Below are positions 34,672 through 48,508 of a stretch of DNA of 64,000 nt, in pieces. Position 1 is the stretch's first letter. Each line of letters starts with the position of its first letter. The translations under genes and the position numbers were made by a program. The stretch is from Drosophila pseudoobscura (lineage: Eukaryota; Arthropoda; Insecta; Diptera; Drosophilidae), in NCBI RefSeq assembly GCF_009870125.1, contig NC_046683.1, positions 52,901,869 through 52,965,868 of the forward strand, written 5' to 3'. Under the pieces are notes generated by a model that saw nothing but the letters and a program-made list of their open reading frames with translations, had not been told where the DNA came from and made no database searches.

Positions 34672-36885
34672 GTTATGCCTGCGCCAGTGTGTGCTTGTGT
34701 GTGTGAATGTGTGGCACTTTCGTTATTTTCGGTCTTGTTGCAATTTAATTAAAAAAATTGTTACAATTTGCCGTAAATTTCACATGAGCTTTGGCCAATT
34801 TCGCCTTTTGCATGCGCGCTGCTCGTGTCCGTATCTCAATCCCCATCGTATCTGTGTGTGTGTGTGTGTGTGTGTGTTAGCTAGTGTGTGTTTATATTTA
34901 TGTGTGGGTTAATTTAATACGCACACGAAGGCGCACACGGGGCATGCAAATTGCTGTGGGGCAGGTCGCACAAGAGCGACTCTTTCTATCTCTATCGCCG
35001 ATTGTGCGAGGGGAGGTGTGCTATATAGAGTGGGGTGTGGGATGAAAAATATAGAGAGAGTATCGGTCGTTGCGCCGACACACACACTATTTCGCATAGG
35101 AAAGCAAAACTGTAAAAATCAATGTGCAGATGCAGATACGACAGCAGCAGCAGCGTGCCACATGCTGCCAACGAACCTACCCCTTGCCAATGGCCCCCTT
35201 CTACGCGTCCACTAGTATCTGCCGCAGTCAGCAGAAGCAAACGCAGCAGCAGCAGCAGCAGCAGCGCTGCAAAATATATCTATTTATTGTTTGTCGTAAA
35301 CAATTTCGACTTTTTTTCACACTCTTTACATAGATACAAAGATACTCTTGCAGATACGTCAATATGTGCGTGTGAGCGTTCGCGAGTGTGCCTGTAGATG
35401 AGAAACTCTCTGAATATCTGTCCCTCTCTGTCACCATGGCACGATCAACATCTGTTTTCTAGCTCTATCTTTGAGTGAGTGCCCACATACACTCTTGAGT
35501 GGAATCTGTTGGCCAGCGGATCACTCAAGAGCAGGCACTGAAGATCTCTTAGCTCTGCCAATCCGTGAGATAGAGGATTGACTTCTCTTGAGCGTATTTC
35601 ATTTTAAGAGAAACGTCAACAACAACCCTTTGTACATGCATGGAAAAACGCTCGAGCTGCTCTCCCCAAAACTCTCATTGAGCACCCAAAACACTTCGGA
35701 TCATTTACTCTAACGGTGAGCAATAGTGAGTGTGGTGGGAAAGAGCGAAAGATGATCGTTCAGCTGGTTCTGCTTGGAGCTCTGCCAGCTGATTTGCCCT
35801 CCTTCTCGCTGGACAGAGATCGCTTGTTGTGGCGACGGCTACGGCGACGGCGACGGCGACGGTGACGGCGACAGCGAAACGTGAACGTGACTTGGCTTTG
35901 CTTTTTTTTTTTGCTGTTTCTTTTGGTTTTCCTCCTTCCCCGATTTTAGGTCTTCTTTCGCTCTTTGCCTTTTCTTCGGCGAGCTGCCTCCTTCTTTGTT
36001 CGTCGATCGCCTGCCTCCACCGACGCCCCCCCCTCGCCTACATCATAAACCACAGGCAGTGCAATTTTTTTAAGTTTCTTTGTTGTTGGCTGTGGCCGCG
36101 GCTGCGGCTGAGGCCGGGGCAGAGGCAGCGACAGCGGCAGAGGATCACTGTTTTGCTTTTCTACAGATGCACACAGACACTGGCACTCGCACTCGCACTC
36201 ACACGCTCGCACACACAGACTCATAGGCCCGTTTGCTGTTGGATTGCTTTTTGGTTTTGTTTATCGTGGATTTCCTCATTTTACGCTTATTTGTTTTGAA
36301 ATAAAATTAAACGACGCATAACAAATCGAAGAGGGGCAGCGGCAGAGGCAGCGGCAGAGGCAGTGGACAGGGCTGCCAGCGTCGGCTGCAGTACAGACGA
36401 TTTCTTCTGATGAATATCTGCTATATCTACTATGAGTACATACATTTATTAGTGTATATATGTACGTATGTATATCTCTCCAACACATAAAAAGGGTCCC
36501 GAGTTTCATACACATGTATTATTCATATCGATGCGAGTGAGCCAGGGTGGCCACCGAGCTTATTATGAGATTACAAGCTGCAAATCTCACAGTCACATCA
36601 CCATAGAATACTTCGATTTGGTGAAACTTGTATTGAGCTTTAAATAATGTCACAATACCACAATTTCCAAGTCTCAATTGGAATATTTTCAGAAGCAAGC
36701 AATCCCTTTGGCTATGTATCATACGATATGGTAATACAATCCAGCATTTTGCTGCAAAAGTCCCTTGACTTTGACATTTGACAGACCTAACCTCACAACT
36801 GAAAATCAAGCTTTTCTTGACTGAATTTACTTTGGAGAATCTTTTATTGCAATTTGCTTAGAAATCTGCTATGCAACTCGAACTA
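34672..36885. other. Intergenic
   Basis: It holds a TG run (34855-34877), CAG-type triplets near 35140-35155 and 35246-35264, several CTTGAGTGG/CTCAAGAG motifs between 35490 and 35590, and GGCGAC units near 35829-35875. A 156-codon frame at 35829 is repeat-driven and has no biological support. Confidence 0.45.
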
Positions 36886-37595
36886 CTGGGGTGCTCATAG
36901 ACTTAGGCCATAAGAATTTAAACGAAAATCAGCTCTAATTTTGTGTGTCACATTAGTTTCCTATGGGAGTGTTCTAATACCACAATAGCCATGTTATAAA
37001 AATATATATTCAACGAAAAATTTAAAAAGTCTTAAGCCACCTGGAAGAAAATGTTTAAAAAAGTTAAAATGTGCCCTGTATTCCTTGTATTTTTAGGAAA
37101 ATTTACTTTAATATTGAGTGGGACCACCTTTCTACTTAAGAACATTGGAGCAACGCTTTGGCATTGAATCTACAAGAACTGCGTACTGTTGAGAGGTGAA
37201 TTTAATCAATTATTCTTGTAAAATTCGCCACAAATGGCTTTCTCTATGGGGTTCAGGTCAGGACTCTGCGGTGGCCACGACTTGACTATCTTGCAGCAGT
37301 GTTTCGGGTCATTGTCCTGTTGAAATATCCAGGCAAGTGGCAAATAATCGGCATATTCTCCAGGTAAATTGTTACTAAGAATATCTCTGTGCTTTTCCCC
37401 GTTCATAATGCCTTGAATCTTCACCAGGGGACCTACGCCCAATGCGGTGAAACAGCCCCAGACCATGGGGGCTTCAACTGGGGTTTTGTCGCTCCAAGCA
37501 TTGGGACCTTTGTGAATATGCTCTGTGGCGAATTGAAGGCGCTTTTTAACATTCTTGATGGACAGCAAAGGGCGTAGGTCCCCTGGTGAAGATTC
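36886..37595 (-). pseudogene. Degraded Tc1-like transposase fragment
   Basis: The minus-strand frame 37206-37568 reads LSIKNVKKRLQFATEHI..., MVWGCFTALGVGPLVKI, WIFQQDNDPKH and WPPQSPDLNPIE, the C-terminal half of a Tc1/mariner-type DDE transposase, with the second Asp (DNDPKH) and final Glu (NPIE) visible. The DNA-binding N-terminal half is missing. The stretch between DNDPKH and SPDLNPIE is about ten residues short of the usual spacing, and the WSD..VWG region also looks deleted. The likely 3' end lies near 36886 (TACTGGGGTGCTCATAG, terminal-repeat-like). The truncated side ends in a 26-bp inverted copy of the element's own sequence (37415-37440 with 37570-37595). Not functional. Confidence 0.85.
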
Positions 37596-39181
37596 CTGGT
37601 CCTGGTCCCCTGGAAAATATTGAAATATTAAAGGCTATTCCCATGATTTATAGCGGAGTTCCACTGGCACAACATTTGCACACCTTGAACCTTTTGAACT
37701 ATATATTTTGTAACGCCTTTTAAAATCAGTTGTTTTGGCGTATTTTATTTCATGATTTACTTATTTCCATGGTGAATGGTTTCTGTTCGCGTCAGACGTA
37801 TCGAATGACGTCCGTTTCGCCTTCTGGGAAATTTGCGAATGCCGAATCAACGTAATTGGCCTCATTCGAAGAATATGACAGAATAATAAGTCTAAATCGG
37901 GTATACCGAATGGTCGAGCCGGGGGAAATGTTGGTCAAACTTAAAGCTCAAAACGTATCCCTTCGGGCAGCCCCGGCGTATGCGCAATATGCTCATCGGT
38001 GCCCCCCCCCCCGCACTCCTCCAGCTCCATTTGTTTGGCCTAATTGCCGATAAATAATTGCAGAGAGAGCCGAAAGTACAGAAGGAAAGACAAACAAACA
38101 AACAGACAGACAAACAAACACCGAAGGGAAATTCGCATTCGCACATCATTTTTCAGACTTCAGCGACAGCTGCGAAAACAGGCGTAAAGGGGAGGAGGTG
38201 GAGGAGCGGCAGCGGCAGCGGGGCCTGGATTTGAAGTCATGGCAGAAAAACCTTTTAGCCTTACTGGGTCTGCGTCATCGGCTGGGGCATCGGCGTCAAC
38301 CCCTTGGAGTCGGTATTCGGGAATTGGGCGTTGGGAGTTTGGAGTTGGGAGTTGGGAGTTTGGAGTACTGTGGGCTGGCTGGCTGGCACTTATCCCTTCT
38401 CCGTGGCCGATCAACCGCAAGTTACAAATGTCAAACGCTGTGTTTGTCAAAAGACCTTTCAATGCGTCTTTGTAGAGCCTTCTCTGACTGTGGCAGTGGC
38501 ATCAACATCAACATCAACATCCACAATCACATCAACCCTCCTCGGCAGGCAAGTCCCAGTAGAAGGTGCGCCATGACGCAACAGTTCTATTATTCCGGAT
38601 GAAAACCATCAAAAATACGACCTCGAGTATCTACGCATTTCGAATCGTTGAGGCCCTTCTGACATTGACTGACATTTATGACGCACAGAAGTTGCACGTT
38701 CAGGGATACAGAGATGTACAGAGAAACGTGTACGGGGATTCGCACATGCAGAAAGGGGTTTCATTCCGACATGCTCTCCTCCCCTCCCCTCCCCGCCCCG
38801 CCCCGCCCCACCCCTTCTACACGTTTTGCGGCCAGCTGCAGCCACAATCCATGCAGATGCCCAACTCCTGGACAGGACTGGACCCTGGCCGCTGGACCCT
38901 AGCCATTAGCTGTGTCAGACGCATCATTTGCGTTTGGTCAAAGAAGGGGTTGCACTTTCCCTTCCTCTCTCTCTCTCTCCCTCTCTCTAGGGGGTTTCTA
39001 GCCTGCTTCCAGCTTAACCCCTAATGGATGTGCATTAGACTTAAGGCCCAAAATCGAATGTTGGCACTGTCGAGGCTGCGAATCTGATCTGTCATCTAAA
39101 GCTCGGGTTCCAAATCGCAAACCTTTGCCACTTCCATTTCTGCCATTTGTGCCATTTCTAGGCCTTGAATGCCTTACCTTC
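37596..39181. other. Intergenic
   Basis: Contains GTTTGTTT-type units (38085-38120), GGGAGTTGGGAGTT units near 38330-38362, ATCAAC units near 38501-38520 and a C-rich tract near 38775-38816. No supported gene. Confidence 0.45.
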
Positions 39182-39187
39182 TTTATT
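39182..39187 (-). terminator. Poly(A) signal of the MTHFR-like gene
   Basis: AATAAA on the minus strand, 24 bases after the TAA stop at 39211. A closely spaced signal like this is usual for compact fly genes. Confidence 0.7.
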
Positions 39188-39210
39188 GTATTACAGTTTT
39201 ATTTTTCAAC

Positions 39211-40269
39211 TTACTGTCCGCCCTCATCTTTGAGGATGTCCAGGGTGCGGAGCTCTTTGAGCACCGCCTGGACGGGGGCAAATTGGTTGAAGGTGTAGAA
39301 CTGAACGCCGTAGACACCCACGTCGGCGGCCAGGATATCGCGAATGATCCGGATGCTCAGCTGAATGAAGAACTGGGAGACGCGCTCGGCGTCCGACTCG
39401 ATCGCGAGCAGCTCCGACCGCAGACCGGGCGGCAGGTGCACTCCGGCTATGTTCTCCGACAGGCAGTAGGTGCGGAAGCTGTCGGCCACCAATTGGCCCA
39501 CTACAATCGGCACCGTAATGCCGGCGCTGCGGACGTCCTTGATGAACTGGATAATCGTGTCGGAGCGGTAGCACATCTGAGTGATGATGCAGTCGGCTCC
39601 GGCGGCGATCTTCGCCTTGAGGTATCTCATGGCCTCGGCGGGGTCCTGGGGTTCGGCCAGGTTGGTGTATCCCTCGGGGTAGCCTGCCACGCAAATGGAG
39701 ATTCTGTCTGTGAGGGTGAGAGGAGAGTTATGAGGTTCTTAGACTGGTCGCAGGGATGGGGACTTACCGCCTCGCTGCCGCCGAATGTGCTCCACCACCT
39801 GCTGGGTGTACCGAAAGGTCTGGCCCTCCTTGACCGCATCGCCGCGTATTGGCAGGACATTGGTGAAATTGAGGGCAAGGAACTCGTTCAGCCGCTCCTC
39901 GGTCAAGCAGTACAAGGATAAGTGCGGCATGACCGGGATGCGGGCCTCCAGGCTGCGGGCCAGCTGCAGGCTCGTCACCAGCTCGATGGGATCCACGCTG
40001 CAGTAGGTGGCCCCCAGCCAGACAATGCTCAGGAAGGTGGGCAGCACGGGCAGGAACTCGTTGAAGTCCAGGCAGGTGGGCTTGCCCTCCTGCGAGGCCA
40101 CCATCTCGATGCCGTAGAAGAACTGCCGCCTCGCCGTCCGCTCCGCCACCAGGTCCGCCACGCGCAGCTCCCGGTGATCGGTCCCGTTCTGGTGGGTGGC
40201 ATAGTGCACGCAGGGCACGTACGATATGGGGGCCAGGCCAATGCTGGGCACAGTCTCTGTCGCATGCAT
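39211..40269 (-). CDS. Divergent methylenetetrahydrofolate reductase catalytic domain (MTHFR-like)
   Basis: Complement(join(39211..39707,39768..40269)), 332 residues. The 60-nt intron (GTAAGT ... CCCTCACAG) joins RRQRG to DRISICVAGYPEG in phase 1, restoring the family motif across the splice. MTHFR reduces methylenetetrahydrofolate to methyltetrahydrofolate with FAD, feeding methionine synthesis in the cytosol. The barrel landmarks are all in order: FFYGIEM (E55, E. coli E28), SIVWLGA, MPHLSLY (usual HLTC), PIRGD (D144, E. coli D120), ICVAGYPEG, GADCIITQ (Q211, E. coli Q183) and VQFYTFN. Thus the acid, Asp and Gln residues remain, but the flanking FFPPR, HLTC and YPEGH signatures are altered (MVASQ, HLSL, YPEGY). 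Length equals a catalytic domain without the human regulatory half. The frame is open upstream to an acceptor-like site at 40472, so an upstream exon may add residues; ATG 40269 is the first usable start. AATAAA follows. Confidence 0.88.
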
Positions 40270-42200
40270 CTCGCAATCGCTTTCGAAGATGCTCACCCGC
40301 TGGCAGATCGCTCGGAACTGGGCCTGGTAGCGACTGTAGCGGTCTGCGGCTGTGACCGTCTCACGGATCGACTTAGCGCTTGTTCTGATTAGTTTAACGT
40401 TCGTATGGGTTATCGCTCTGCGATCATCTGATCTCTGGGGCAGTCCACAATCGAGGCGACGAACAGATGCCCTACAAAATAAGAGCCACACTGAAAATGG
40501 TATAGAGGAGCAAGTGAGCAAGGCCACGGCCCACTGGGTCCCAAATGGTTGCCAGTTCGGGTTAGGCTGAAGCCCTATCGTTGAATATTAAGTGTGTGAA
40601 TGTAATCATTCGCGTGTTTCAACTACGTCTTTCGGAATGCCGTTGTCAAAACAACATCGGTGTGTACTGGGATCCCCTACAGCTGTGGGGATCTATCTGG
40701 CACAGGGAGGCCCGTGGGAACCAACCCTTTCCCCCTGACTCTAGACCAACCAAAGGGTCGCCCAATTACTGGATTTGCTGCAGCTGCCTCCACCCCCGAT
40801 AGACCTTGAAATGTTTCCAGAAGGAGTAGGAGGAGGCACATTAAAATTAGTTCGGGTTCAGTGAAACGTGGCATGTGCACGGATTGGGATAGGGCCCGGA
40901 TCCGATGGAACCTGTTTGGCTTCGTTAGAAGACGATTCTAAATTTAAGACCCGAGACGCAGCAGGCATCGAAGTCCGCTGTTGGGGGAGAGATCGTCTCA
41001 TATGGTAACATACATATATGTATATGGGTCTATAATAGGACACAAATAAACATGACAACAGAAATGTGTTCAACGAAAAAGTACATAACATCCACACATA
41101 TCCACCAAAGAGAAGGTGGAATGAATGCTTTCTCTGGAGAAGTGATTTATGAAAGGAATAAGTATTAGACGGAATGATTACAGTGATTAGAATACAGGGA
41201 AATCCAAAAGCTTCCACCTTCCGTCAAGGAGTACTTCCATTCCCTCAGGGGACTGAAAGGCTTTCGGAAATTAGCTTCGGTTCTGAAGGGGTACCGAATG
41301 GAGGGTAGCCGCCCAGCTCTGGGTCACCTGCTGAGAGGCTGCACCGGGCTGCGGCATATAGGGCCATGTATTTTGCCGAGGGATTAAATTACGATGTGGC
41401 GATGTTGATGCCAGTCCCAGGGCCCCGGGCAAATGGAAAATCTTTGATGAAAAGCAAGGAAACAGTGCCGTGGAAATGCGTCGGGGCATGCAGCACACGC
41501 ATGGAGATACGTACTTTGCCTGAGCTCCGTCTCCTGCTCCGTCTCCATCTCCATCTCCGTCTCGGCATAAGATACTTTGCTTCGTTGAAATTAAAAAATT
41601 CCACCGAGAGGAGAACCGGAGAGCAGGGAAATTATAATGCGGTGCCCGGCAGTGGGGAGTGCGGAGTGCGGAGTACGGAGTGGGTGTGGCACAGCGGAGA
41701 AAAATGTAATAAAGACATGAGTTTTGAAATTATTAAGATGATTATGGTAACAGAAACCCCAGCTCGTCGGCAGCCCGAGAGGAGTCGCCCAGAGAGAGAG
41801 GGAGGGAGGGAGAGAGAGAGTCTGAGGAGCCGCTCGTTGCGCAGAGGACACCCACAGGTACATAAGTCGCTTATAAGTCCCCAGTTACGAGAAACCTGGG
41901 GGCTGGCTTCGGTATAAATTCAAAAGTTTCCGGGATGCCAGGGAGGGGGACCATAAATTGGCCCCAGAAAGGATTACGCCAAGAGGGGAATAGATCCCCA
42001 GATCGAAAGATTGGGTGACAGCAGTTCTCTTTGGCGTGGCGTTACATCAAGCAAGCCACCCAGTAGAGTCTTTTTTGATCCAAATCTCCTACATTCATGT
42101 GCCTGAAGCTTTAAGAGGGGAAAAGGATGCGTTGAAGACCATTGTGCGTTTTCCCGAAACTCCTCTTCAGCTCTGCCACGTAATCCATAAACTCACTCAG

Positions 42201-42232
42201 TCATTCATTCATTCATTCATTCATTCATTCAT
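42201..42232. repeat. ATTC tetranucleotide array
   Basis: About eight TCAT/ATTC units without interruption. Confidence 0.9.
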
Positions 42233-45200
42233 ATGTACATATGCCTGCGTAGATGGTTGGTACGCATTTGCGGATGCATGGAATTTTCCATAGAATTTGC
42301 TGTAACTGCTCGCTGCCCCACCCCCCTCCCTCCCCCGGAGGCATCGCATCTCGGGGGTTGAAACACTGTCGATTCGGGGGATGCATCCGCGGCCCACCAC
42401 CAACCCAGATGCCAGATGCCGGGGCGAAATTACTTGATTCGAGTCTGCTTTACCTATCGCATGTACGAAATTTATCGCTTGTTGCTAAGCGCGATGGAAG
42501 GACGCAGGACGAAGGACTGACGACGCATGACGCAGGACACACAGCCACTGACGCACTCCTGACTGACACTCATAACTGGGTGAGTGGGTTGGGCCGAGCC
42601 GAGCCGAGTCGAGGCGAGGCGAGTCGAGTCGTGGCAGCTTTCCCACTGACTCACTGACTGACTGATGGCCCAGGTTCCAGGACGTAGTACCCGGTACCCT
42701 GTACCCAGGGGTTGTTCTGCGGCCTGCAGGAATCGCATCATTATAATAGCTGAAATCTGGTTAGGGCGATGAGTGGAAGGACGAGTGCCGGGTGCCGGGT
42801 GCTGCCTGGGTGGCGATTCAACCCCCGACGGAGCACTCGTCATTCGCCATGCGGATCTGCATCGAAGGACAGCGCTGACGACGGGAGGGAGGCTGTGGGC
42901 TGCCACCTTTCGATTTTCAGTGTGTTTCGGTTGCAAATCTTTTGGAAATTGCGTCATCGCCACGGCCCACGGCCCACGGCCCTTTGTCCTTTGCCACACG
43001 GCGAACGTGGCAGGCACGCAGCCAGCTCGCTCTCGAAATCCTTTGCCAGGGACTAAACCAGGCTGCATGGGGCCCATGCTCATGCCCGTGCCAGCAATCT
43101 CGGATGAGTTACTGACATAATTAGGACTTAACTGGAAGTCACGCGCGGCGCATTCGTAATCCGAGTCCTTTCCACAGTCTGCCTGCCTGCCTGCGATTCA
43201 AGGTCACATTTCTGGCCTAGTCCCTCAGCTGTCGGCGACTCGATTTCATCTCATTTCGAGTCCCACTCATCTGGACCGCTCATTGGGAGAGCTTACAGCT
43301 GGTCCCTTCCGCCTGCGGCGGCTGGACTTCATTTGTGTCGAGTACCGGCCGGCTTCCGTCATTCTGCAGCTCCTAAATGGCCATCAGGGCAGCAGGGCAT
43401 TACACTGGATCACCGTATATCAATTGGAGTTTGCCGGATCACCACAATATATGTCGCTGCATTGATTTCCCCAGGGACACATTTGTCCATCTTCAGTGGG
43501 CGGAGGCTTCTGTTGTCTCCGACGGATAGCGATGCCTAGAGTCCATTCAAATATTTCAGATTCTCGATGATTCAGCTCTAGTGACTCTGCTGCGAATCAA
43601 CAGCCGAATCAATGGCTTTAATATCCATATAGATCACTGTAATGTGCCGCCATTTGCATGATCACATAACATTTAACATTAAAATCACATTATTTTCGGG
43701 CATTAATAGCTATAGGTGGCCATCATCGTCCTTGCGGGCCCCACCAGGATATCAATTTCAATGGGGAGGGGGGGTTGGCCATGGGGCCATGGGGCCCATT
43801 CGTAGGCGCACCGCAAAAGCAATCCCATAATTTCCGTACACCGCAAATAAAAACGTAATTACTTAAATAACGAAAACAACATTTTGGTGATTACATATTT
43901 CACATTTACACACTGCGGCCGGGGTCCTGCCTCCTGCCTCCTGGCTCCTGGGCCTGTGTCCTGGCTCCAGGTCCTGGTTCCTGGGCCATGGACGGGGAAT
44001 ATTTATTTTCACATTTTCCAAGTTTTTCCGCCTCGTTCTCGTTGTGTAAGTCATGGCAGGAAGGGTGTGGGCTGTTGGCGGGGGGGCTGGGGGGGCCTGC
44101 AGCCCAGGGAGTAGCCTTGAAAAAAGAACAAGGGGCACCACAATAGGAAAAGCAAGTCAGCAAACACACACACACACACACACACGCACAAAGACACTCT
44201 CACTCACTCATTTGCTAACACACAAAACTAAACAGCCAAGGATAGGATAGTAAGGACAAAAGGATACCCATGGGCCACTATTTTTAGTGGTTTCAGATCG
44301 AAATAGAGACCTCTGTAGAGGGCAAGTGCTCAACCCCCGGCTCACTCGCCCATCATACCCCTTGCCTTCGACGAATACCCTGTATAAATATATGTAATTT
44401 AATTATGGGCCCGGCAGCGTCAACGTCAGCGTCAACGTCGGCGACGACGCGTGCGGCGGGTGGCAAATCGCCAGGAAAGAAGGCCACAAGAAAAAGTAAA
44501 GAGAAAAGGAGTAGAAAAAAAAAACGGAGACCATAGAGGAAAATGTACGCATATCCTGCTGCTTAAAAGTCCTCCCCTGCTCTGGCACTGTTTTTCCCAC
44601 TCTTTCTGTCCCTTTTGTTGTCCTGTTTTGTACCGTTTTCCCCCTACCCCTCCCCACCGCCCTCCCACCACTCCCCCTTCTGCTAGCTGCTGCGTTATTT
44701 TGACTCAAGCTGTGCACATTTTCGGTTTGATTATCGAACACAATATTTTTTCGGCTCTCGCTTTCTCCTTTGTTGCCGCTGCTGCTGCTCCTTGTCGGCC
44801 ATAATTGACGATTGCGCCATGAGTCGCCACAATTTCTGTCCGCCTCCGCCCTATCCACATCCACATCCACATCCTCCTCCTCCTCCTCCCTTTTGGGCCC
44901 GGGCAGCAGTGCCTTGCTTTCCCTTTTAATGAAATTTCCCTCCTCGCACTCGTCCTCGTCCTCATCCTCGTACTCGTCCTCGTCGTATTGGCAGTTGGTC
45001 GAGTAAACACATTAAACAGATTTCGAATTTTTTAATATTCGCATTCGGGTGGCGGATGGCGGGTGGCGGGAATTGTCGGTTGGGCGGGGGCGGGGGCGGG
45101 GAAGAAATTAATTTGAAATGCGGAAATTGTGAAAAGCGAAAAAGATCAGAAAATTATGTTGTAATTTGGAGCGGCGACGCGGATTTGATTGAAATATTCA

Positions 45201-48103
45201 ATTCAAAATGGGATGAAATTCTGGATTGTCAGTCCATAAAAAAACAGAGGGGCAGAAAAAAACCGCTTTAAAGATTGCGGCGACGGGCGGGGGGGGGGAA
45301 TTTGTGTGGCATTCAACAGAATGTGGCCCTAAAAGTTGAAGATTCACGCATCCAAATGGTAGATTATACGTTATAGAAGGGCTTGAGTGCCTCTAAACGG
45401 ACAAAGTAGTTGGTATTATCTGTAGAACAGCAGAGGGCTATCATAGGGATAGAGGGATAGAGCTTTTAACAACAGATTGTGTATACATCGATAATGGAGT
45501 GTATCGCGCATCAACCCCCGGCTCTCGCGCCCAGAGAGAGGCACATACTCGTACCCGATATGCTTCAGGCTGCTGCCCGATTATCACATCGTATCGGGTG
45601 TGTGTCTGGGACTTGAGTTTTCGAAGGTGACACCCCCAGCACCTAGCCAAGCAAACAATAGATCACACAACCGAAAATGGAAGATTCGGGCATTAATAAT
45701 AGCAATAAAAAGAGTCGTAAACGAGCGGCAGTAACCGTTAAAGCCAGAGAAACCCGTTAAGAGCACGAGCAACACCCACACGACGAATACCCGTATGTAA
45801 AACCGAGCTAATGCCATGCCATGCCATGCCCAAACAGCAACAAAAAAACAAGAAAAAGAAAAAGAAAATAAGAAAAGAAAATATCTATCTATATAATAAT
45901 AAAATAATAAAACGAAGAGGAGCCCGAAAAATATTGATAGTACAATGGGGCACACAGCCCCATAAATGGTGTAGGGCCGCAGTCGAGGGTCTTTTATGGT
46001 CTTGTGGGCCGTTCGATTCGTGAGTCTCTCGGAAGCCATTGATTTGTGACGCCGACGGATAGACCGAATAGAGTGGATAATGGACAGTGCGGCCAGTGGC
46101 CCGTCGCCCGAAAGGTGTACCAAATTAAGGAAGCCGCACATGAAATCATCTCTCAGTATCTCAGTATCTGAGAATCTCAGAGTCCATAAAACGCGCCCCA
46201 TCTGTACGCATGTCGTTCGCACCAATGCGATTATTGTCATGGTCATGTGTCCCCCCGTTCAGAGTCGAGTGTCTGGTCTGTGTGTCCATCACCGAAATGC
46301 CCACACTATTCGCACACCTCGGTGCCGAGCACATTCCTTTCCGGCATAGAGCATAGCGCGACACATGATGTGGCATTCGAGGTGTCCGCTGATTGCCATC
46401 TCGAAGGAGATTCGTTTGCCCGTCGCCTCCATATTTACGATGGAGATTTATTCATTCCAGTTTCCCTCCCCCCAGCCCATTCTTCTGTCACCCCCCGGAC
46501 TCGGACTCGGACTTGGGATTTGGGATTTCCGATTTTTAGATTAACAAAGTTATGCCATAACAATCACCCTGGATATTGGGCTATTCTCGGCTCTCGTTAT
46601 TGTCAGTTCCTTTGAAGATGGTTTTTGCTTTATTAAAAACGGTCAAACGGCATTGTTGGGTATTGATTTTCGGAACGAAAGAGGATGATATTCGGTGGCA
46701 AATTCAATTGAAAGTTTTTAGTTCTTAATCCGATTAAGAGGCCTATAACAAAGGGGCTGGGGGGGGCGGCTTGTATTTTATGGTCAAGTAAATATGTCTC
46801 TCCCCCAATTTCAATGAGGATTGTGTAGGCTTAGTTTTCCCAGTAAGTTTAGTTCTAATCGTCCTCGTCTAACGGCTATCTTTCCTGCAGGCTCGCGTCA
46901 TGCGGCAGCGCCTCTCGGTCGGAGGGCTCCGCGCCTAACATCCTAACAGCCATAGGGTATGTGTTGGATTTTACCCACTCTACCAAAGTGATAGCACCCT
47001 TTCGTAGCTATGCGGTCCTCCAACACAGCTAGAGCTATTCTGTAGTTTTGTCTTTGATTTCTCGTGTGATTTGAAGACTTACTTTCTCGATGCACTGCTG
47101 CAACGCCAGCCAGGGGCACTGCGGAGTACCAGCAGAATGGTTTTAAAATAGGAATCCGAAGATGCATTGAAACAAAGATACGTTTTGGTCGGCAGGAATT
47201 TGGCAAACATAGGACTAATGATTTATATATATATACAGTGCGATTATCAAGCATTCAAATAGTGTACTTTGATTGACAGATATAATCTATGGATCTATTC
47301 TGGGGTGTACGGCGGGGGGTTTATGAGTCACAGATCGTAATTAATGGGTAGCACTGGTAAGTCTAGCCGTTCAATTGTGGATCTAGCCGTGTAACGGCAA
47401 ACACCTTGCGCCCCCAGGGGCGGCCCTGTCAACTTGTTACTCCTCCCCCCCCCCCCCCCACCTCCTCCGCCTCCTCCTCGAGGGCTATACATAATATCTA
47501 TGTAGGCATATGGCACCAATACATGTCCAGGCTTGTGTGCCGTTGTTTCGTCTCTGTTGATTTTGGTCGGACGAGTAGAGTAGGCCCCTGCCTGCATACA
47601 TTTCGAGTTTTATTTTCTATACGTATGTATGTATGTCTCCTTCCCTCGTCTCCCGTTTTAGGGCCACTTAGAGGCGAACATCGTCGTCGTCGTCGTCGTC
47701 GGTGACTGTCGAACTGGCGGACTGTCACTTCTGAGTGGATGACTGACTGATTGCATGACGAACTAACGAAACTAACGAATCAGCGGACCAAACGATACCA
47801 AACACTCATCCATATGAATGCATAAACATACAGATATACATATGGGTATGTACCTACACTACATCGATGAAGAGAACAGCGGGGGAGGGGATGGAGGGGT
47901 GGAGTGGGGGACCTCTTAAAAGGCCTGTGCTGTGGCAGCGAAGAAGAATACAACAATAATGGGCCCGAGACCGACCCCGGACGGACCGTACCAAACCGAA
48001 CCGGGCCCAAGTTTACTTTTGCCTTTTTCACTTTTGATATTTTGACATTTTCATTTGACAGCTGATTGAAGGGCCCCGACCGAAGCAACAGCACAGCTCC
48101 GTC

Positions 48104-48135
<32 letters not shown>

Positions 48136-48508
48136 GCGATTCGATTCCGATCGATGTTTGTGGCGACACTAGAGAGGTACGGAGGGGGGGGGGACAGAGA
48201 GAGAGAGAGAGGGACGGCAACTGCTGGTGGCCAGGAACGATAGCGATAGCTGTTGTCAGGTCGCATAGTGCTCAGGCTCATGTGGTGTCAAGTGCTGTGG
48301 CAGTGGGGCAACAAGCAGCCCGAATGTGGCAAAAACCAAAGCCGGAATCAATTCGATTCCGTAGTGCTATAAACACCGGCACTATCCTCCCTGCACTCCA
48401 ATATGGCACATAACTCTAGCGATCTGCCGCCTGCAGAGGCTGGTAGCTCTCTTGTAGATTTTTCTTACCATCGGAACAACAATGGCACCCACTGTGGCAG
48501 CCCCAGAG

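Noticed and set aside
35829..36299. 156-codon plus-strand frame
   Set aside because: Ala-Thr and Arg-Gln runs derive from GGCGAC and GGCAGAGGCAGC repeats.
39169..40392. Plus-strand frames of 250 and 156 codons over the MTHFR-like gene
   Set aside because: They are antisense shadows; the minus-strand reading carries the family motifs and correct splice sites.
45584..46246. 220-codon ATG frame on the minus strand with hydrophobic segments
   Set aside because: The hydrophobic part is translation of T-rich low-complexity DNA (TTATTTTATT, TCTTTTTCTTTT); there is no codon bias, no family match and no conserved motif.
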